Below are positions 14,767-18,342 of a stretch of DNA of 18,342 nucleotides, one piece after another. The stretch is from Myxococcales bacterium (GTDB lineage: Bacteria > Myxococcota_A > UBA9160 > SMWR01). The notes under the pieces are model-generated. The model was given only the letters and a program-made list of their open reading frames with translations, was not told the origin of the DNA and searched no databases. How positions within the stretch are numbered: position 1 is the stretch's first letter; each line of letters starts with the position of its first letter. Position numbers and translations under genes: made by a program. The stretch lies in the NCBI GenBank assembly GCA_022572485.1, contig JACZVU010000037.1, positions 1 through 18,342 of the forward strand, read 5' to 3'.

Positions 14767-16311
14767 ATGAAGATGGGTGTTCCCAGCGAAGTCGAGCGCG
14801 ATGAGAGGCGCGTCGCCGCATCCCCGGACAGCGTCCGGCGGCTTACGCAGCTGGGGTTTGAAGTCCTGGTGGAGAGCGGCGCGGGCCGGGGCGCTGGCTT
14901 TGCGGACGCCGACTACCAGGCGGCTGGCGCAGAGATCGCGGCCGCTGCTGCCGCAGTTTGGAACTGCGCGCTGGTCGCCAAGGTGCGCGCGCCCCAAAGC
15001 AGCGAAGTCGGTCTTCTGCGCGAGGGGGGGGTGTTGGTATGCCTGTTGTTTCCGGCGCAGAACGAGGCGCTTGTCCAGGCGCTTGCCGCGCGCCGGGCGA
15101 GCGTGATCGCGCTTGACGCGATACCGCGCATCTCTCGAGCCCAGAAGATGGACGTCCTCTCTTCGATGGCCAACATCGCGGGTTATCGCGCGGTCGTCGA
15201 GGCCGCGAACGTCTACGGCGGACAGTTCACCGCGCAGATCACGGCTGCGGGGAAGACACCTCCCGCGGAGGTTCTGGTCATCGGGGCCGGTGTCGCGGGC
15301 CTGGCGGCGATTGCCGCGGCGCGTGGTATGGGCGCGGCCGTCAAGGCCTTCGACACGCGCCCGGCCATCAAGGAGCAGGTGGAGAGCTTGGGAGCTTCTT
15401 TCCTCGAACTGGATTTCGAAGAGTCGGGCGAAGGCGGCGGTGGCTACGCGAAGGTCATGAGCCAGGCGTTCATCGACGCCGAGATGGCGCTCTTTCGCGA
15501 GCAGGCCAAGCGGGTGGACATCATCATCACCACCGCTCTGATTCCGGGAAAGAAGGCGCCGGTCCTCATCACGGCCGAAATGGTAGAGACGATGAAGACC
15601 GGCTCCGTGATCGTCGACCTCGCGGCTGAGCAGGGCGGCAACTGTGCGCTCACCGAGCCCGGAGCGTTGGTGGACCACGGCGGAGTGAAGATCGTCGGCT
15701 ATACGGATCTCACCAGTCGCTTGCCTCGCCACGCTTCGCAGATGTTCAGTGCAAACGTTGCTCACCTGCTCGAAGAGATGGGAGGCGGCGACCATTTCCG
15801 CATCGACGAGGAGAACGACGTCATTCGCGGAGCGTTGGTGCTTCGCGACGGCGTCCGCAAATGGCCGCCGCCCGAAATCCCGCTTTCTGCGCCGCCACCC
15901 GTGAGGGCCAAGAAGGCCAAGACCGGCGTGACGGAGCGGGTGAGCCCGCCGCCGCCACCCGCCCGCAAACCGCTGTCTCGCGCGATCGCGTCGTTGGTGG
16001 CGGCCGTCGGCCTCGCGAGCCTTGCGCTCTACGCGCCCCGAGAATTCGTTCAGCACTTCACGGTCTTCGTATTGGCGTGTTTCATCGGGTGGCAGGTGGT
16101 CTGGAACGTGACACCGGCGCTGCACACGCCGCTGATGAGCGTTACCAACGCGATCAGCGGAATCATACTCGTGGGTGGATTGTTGAAGGGCGCCAGCGGT
16201 GAGGTCGACCTGGCCGCGTTGCTCGGAGCCATCGCGGTCTTCGTTGCCTCGATCAATGTCGTCGGCGGTTTTCTCGTCACCCATCGCATGTTGAAGATGT
16301 TTCGGAAGTAG
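14767..16311 (+). CDS. pntA: NAD(P) transhydrogenase subunit alpha
   Basis: PntA binds NAD(H) and, with PntB, couples inward proton flow to NADPH formation at the inner membrane. From the ATG at 14767 it has 514 residues, close to the 510 of E. coli PntA, and it begins MKMGVPSE where E. coli has MRIGIPRE. Domain I shows [20 protein letters not shown], the nucleotide fold [16 protein letters not shown] (GAGVAG at about 173-178) and [19 protein letters not shown] Pro- and Lys-rich linker follows, then about four membrane segments including [19 protein letters not shown] and [16 protein letters not shown], ending [11 protein letters not shown]. It is thus the fused alpha type, with domain I and membrane helices in one chain, unlike three-subunit forms. 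pntB follows after five bases. Confidence 0.95.
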   Translation: MKMGVPSEVERDERRVAASPDSVRRLTQLGFEVLVESGAGRGAGFADADYQAAGAEIAAAAAAVWNCALVAKVRAPQSSEVGLLREGGVLVCLLFPAQNEALVQALAARRASVIALDAIPRISRAQKMDVLSSMANIAGYRAVVEAANVYGGQFTAQITAAGKTPPAEVLVIGAGVAGLAAIAAARGMGAAVKAFDTRPAIKEQVESLGASFLELDFEESGEGGGGYAKVMSQAFIDAEMALFREQAKRVDIIITTALIPGKKAPVLITAEMVETMKTGSVIVDLAAEQGGNCALTEPGALVDHGGVKIVGYTDLTSRLPRHASQMFSANVAHLLEEMGGGDHFRIDEENDVIRGALVLRDGVRKWPPPEIPLSAPPPVRAKKAKTGVTERVSPPPPPARKPLSRAIASLVAAVGLASLALYAPREFVQHFTVFVLACFIGWQVVWNVTPALHTPLMSVTNAISGIILVGGLLKGASGEVDLAALLGAIAVFVASINVVGGFLVTHRMLKMFRK

Positions 16312-16316
16312 GGGCC

Positions 16317-17723
16317 ATGGACGAGACTTCGTTAGCGGTTCTCTACCTGGTTGCAGCGGTCCTCTTCATCCTGAGCCTGGGGGGCCTCTCCCACCATGAG
16401 ACCGCGCGCCGCGGCAATACCTGGGGCATCGTGGGTATGTCGATCGCGTTGGTCGGAACCCTGCTCCATCCCCACGTCGAGAGCTACGGACTGATCGGCT
16501 TGGCGTTCTCGGCCGGCGCGGCGATCGGCACGGCCATGGGAATCCGCATCGTGATGACCGCGATGCCTCAACTGGTCGCGATCCTGCACAGCTTCGTGGG
16601 CCTCGCCGCGGTACTCGTCGGGATCGCTTCGTATCTCAATCCCGAGCCAAGCGTGGCCGCGGCGGGCTCGGCCGCCGTGAGGGTCCACGAGCTCGAGATC
16701 TGGGTCGGCGTCGCCGTTGGGGCGCTGACGTTCACCGGCTCCGTGGTCGCCTGGGGAAAGCTGCGCGGGACCCTCGGCGGAACGCCCCTGCTGCTGCCCG
16801 GACGTCACATCCTGAACCTGGTCATCGTCGTGTCGATTGCGGTGATGGCGGTGATCTTCGTTTCGCCGCGAACCACCGATGAGATGGGGTTGATCTACCT
16901 GCTCAGCATGACAGCGATTGCGGCCGTGCTCGGTGTTCATCTCGTGATGGCCATCGGTGGCGCGGACATGCCGGTCGTGGTCTCGCTGCTCAACAGCTAC
17001 TCGGGCTGGGCGGCGGCGGCGGCGGGCTTCATGCTGAACAACGACCTGCTGATCGTCACCGGCGCCCTGGTCGGAAGCAGCGGCGCGATTCTTTCCTTCA
17101 TCATGTGCCGTGCGATGAATCGCTCCATCCTCGGCGTGGTCTTCGGCGGATTTGGCACTGGAGATGCTGCACCGGTTGCGGATAGCGACGAGATCCAGGG
17201 CGAGGTCCAGCCGATCGATGCCGCGGCGGTATGCGATCTGCTCCGAGTGAGCAAGGAAGTCATCATCGTTCCCGGCTACGGGTTGGCGGTGGCCCGGGCC
17301 CAGCATCTCGTCAACGAGCTGGCCAAGAAGCTCCAAGCCAACGGCGTCAATGTTCGCTACGCGATTCACCCCGTGGCCGGTCGCCTGCCCGGCCACATGA
17401 ACGTGCTGCTCGCGGAAGCCGGCGTGCCCTACGACATCGTTCTCGGGATGGACGAGATCAACCGGGATTTCGAAGAGACTTCGGTGGTGTTGGTGATCGG
17501 CGCCAACGACATCGCGAATCCCAGCGCCGAAGACGATCCGACCAGCCCGATCTACGGAATGCCGGTATTAAAGGTATGGGAAGCCCAGAACGTCGTGGTG
17601 CTGAAGCGAAGCATGGGCTCGGGCTATGCGGGCGTGCGGAATCCCCTCTTCTTCCTCCACAATACCCACATGCTCTTCGGCGACGCGAAGGACAGCGTCG
17701 AGCAGTTGGTGGCCGGTTTGTAG
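16317..17723 (+). CDS. pntB: NAD(P) transhydrogenase subunit beta
   Basis: PntB provides most of the proton channel and the NADP(H) site of the transhydrogenase. The 468-residue product has about nine membrane segments in its first 270 residues (for example [19 protein letters not shown], conserved in the family). The NADP-binding domain III follows: [56 protein letters not shown] and [17 protein letters not shown], ending [20 protein letters not shown]. The length is like E. coli PntB (462). The ATG is five bases after the pntA stop, with purine-rich GGAAGTAGGGG before it. The 93 bases after its stop lead to the exosortase gene. Confidence 0.95.
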   Translation: MDETSLAVLYLVAAVLFILSLGGLSHHETARRGNTWGIVGMSIALVGTLLHPHVESYGLIGLAFSAGAAIGTAMGIRIVMTAMPQLVAILHSFVGLAAVLVGIASYLNPEPSVAAAGSAAVRVHELEIWVGVAVGALTFTGSVVAWGKLRGTLGGTPLLLPGRHILNLVIVVSIAVMAVIFVSPRTTDEMGLIYLLSMTAIAAVLGVHLVMAIGGADMPVVVSLLNSYSGWAAAAAGFMLNNDLLIVTGALVGSSGAILSFIMCRAMNRSILGVVFGGFGTGDAAPVADSDEIQGEVQPIDAAAVCDLLRVSKEVIIVPGYGLAVARAQHLVNELAKKLQANGVNVRYAIHPVAGRLPGHMNVLLAEAGVPYDIVLGMDEINRDFEETSVVLVIGANDIANPSAEDDPTSPIYGMPVLKVWEAQNVVVLKRSMGSGYAGVRNPLFFLHNTHMLFGDAKDSVEQLVAGL

Positions 17724-17783
17724 CGCGCCCCGCCCGAAATGGGTGCTCGATGTCGAATTCAAACGGCAGCCCGAGCCAAACGC

Positions 17784-17816
17784 ATTGGGTGATTATTGGG
17801 TGATTGATTGGGTGGT
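17784..17816. repeat. Three short ATTGGGTG direct repeats before the exosortase gene
   Basis: ATTGGGTG recurs at 17784, 17795 and 17807, at 11- and 12-base intervals, close to one helical turn. The last copy runs into the exosortase start and supplies its only GGGTGG purine-rich stretch. It may be slippage or a helically phased binding site. Confidence 0.6.
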
Positions 17817-18342
17817 ATGGACGTTTCAGTGAATTTCCGCGCGCATCGATTTCTACAGGTCACGGCCATCGCGGTCGGCTCTCTCGCATACTGGCGCCTC
17901 CTTTTCTGGAGCCCCCCCCAGGAACTTAAGCCTCTGGACGCATGGTTCTTCCTCCCGACGGATCCGTTTCCACAGGCGATCTTCCTGCTCGCGGCAGCCC
18001 TCGTCTATCGAAGGCGGGAGTTCTTGCGAAGCGCCATGCGCTTCCGGGGCTCTCCGGCCCTCGCCGCAGTTCCGCTGCTCGTGGGCTCGTCGCTGCTCGT
18101 CTGGGGGCACTACGTCGACGCGATGGACCTCGTGTTGCTTTCGTTCATGTTCGTCTCCATCGGTGTTGGGCTGCTTTGGTTCGGAGTGCGTTTTGCGCGC
18201 GCGTTGGCGATCCCTTGGGTCGTTCTCGCGTTCGCATTCCCCGCTCCGGCCGTCGTGGCGAACCAGGCCTTCTATGTCCTTCGACTCTGGACGGCGGCCC
18301 ATACGACTGCGCTGTTGCAGTTTGTGGGGTTTCCGGTGTTGC
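17817..18342 (+). CDS. Exosortase, N-terminal part (cut by the window edge)
   Basis: An open frame runs from the ATG at 17817 to the end of the window without a stop; an in-frame TGA at 17805 rules out a longer start, and TTG at 17808 is the only other option. The 175 visible residues have a run of hydrophobic segments: about 12-30, 52-64, 80-97, 104-124 and 127-150. The last part, LAFAFPAPAVVANQAFYVLR followed by TTALLQFVGFPVL, resembles the conserved region of exosortase (EpsH/XrtA-type) membrane proteins. These process C-terminal sorting tags such as PEP-CTERM on exported proteins and often sit with exopolysaccharide genes. The catalytic cysteine region should lie beyond the edge, so it is not confirmed. 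No sorting-signal substrate is recognised in this window. Confidence 0.75.
   Translation, partial: MDVSVNFRAHRFLQVTAIAVGSLAYWRLLFWSPPQELKPLDAWFFLPTDPFPQAIFLLAAALVYRRREFLRSAMRFRGSPALAAVPLLVGSSLLVWGHYVDAMDLVLLSFMFVSIGVGLLWFGVRFARALAIPWVVLAFAFPAPAVVANQAFYVLRLWTAAHTTALLQFVGFPVL

Noticed and set aside
14599..16284. A 561-codon open frame on the minus strand opposite pntA
   Set aside because: It is antisense to an unmistakable pntA, its product is a low-complexity Arg/His/Asp-rich string with no motif, and such mirror frames are expected in GC-rich genes.
16332..17396. A 354-codon minus-strand open frame opposite pntB
   Set aside because: It is antisense to a complete pntB and rich in His, Asp and Arg with no recognisable domain.
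18298..18309. CCCATACGACTG in the exosortase gene, identical over 12 bases to part of the 19-bp repeat units
   Set aside because: The similarity does not extend beyond this core, it lies in frame in a conserved coding segment, and a single short match is weak evidence for a dispersed repeat family.

Overview
The window is GC-rich bacterial chromosome carrying a dozen full-length genes with recognisable families. It has no phage, CRISPR, rRNA or tRNA signal. Shine-Dalgarno-led genes with frequent GTG/TTG starts, an E. coli-type frdABCD operon, a two-polypeptide PntAB, a CYP51 fused to a ferredoxin, and an exosortase together suggest a Gram-negative bacterium. A deltaproteobacterial or myxococcal-type lineage is my best guess from gene content; no marker gene here fixes the taxonomy.

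Layout, left to right. (1) 174-1706 (+): exported putative zinc metallopeptidase with TPR repeats. (2) 1857-4192 (-): a MoxR-type AAA+ ATPase followed by a CoxE-like VWA protein. The two are separated by an unusual array of eleven 19-bp tandem units at 3083-3291. (3) 4288-5733 (+): PLP-dependent decarboxylase of the Orn/Lys/Arg family. (4) 5844-7084 (-): MFS transporter split by a one-base frameshift in a G5 run. (5) 7085-7371: intergenic region with a 14-bp tandem duplication and a relic of a transposase N-terminus. (6) 7372-10643 (+): frdABCD, tightly packed. (7) 10916-11671 (+): protein-L-isoaspartate methyltransferase with a predicted signal peptide. (8) 12015-13715 (-): CYP51-ferredoxin fusion, divergent from (9) 13890-14564 (+): sterol desaturase/fatty acid hydroxylase family protein. 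(10) 14767-17723 (+): pntA-pntB, the proton-translocating transhydrogenase. (11) 17817 to the right edge (+): N-terminal part of an exosortase.

How the genes fit together. The most striking unit is the divergent CYP51-ferredoxin / sterol-desaturase pair. It implies that this bacterium modifies sterols, a rare trait in bacteria, with a self-contained electron-transfer domain attached to the P450. Both oxygenases need reductant, and the neighbouring pntAB makes NADPH, but a functional link is inference only. frdABCD codes for a membrane quinol:fumarate oxidoreductase (or a succinate dehydrogenase of the same fold) and works with menaquinone in relatives. The MoxR/VWA pair is a chaperone-type module that usually acts on a metalloenzyme or membrane complex; its client is not visible here.
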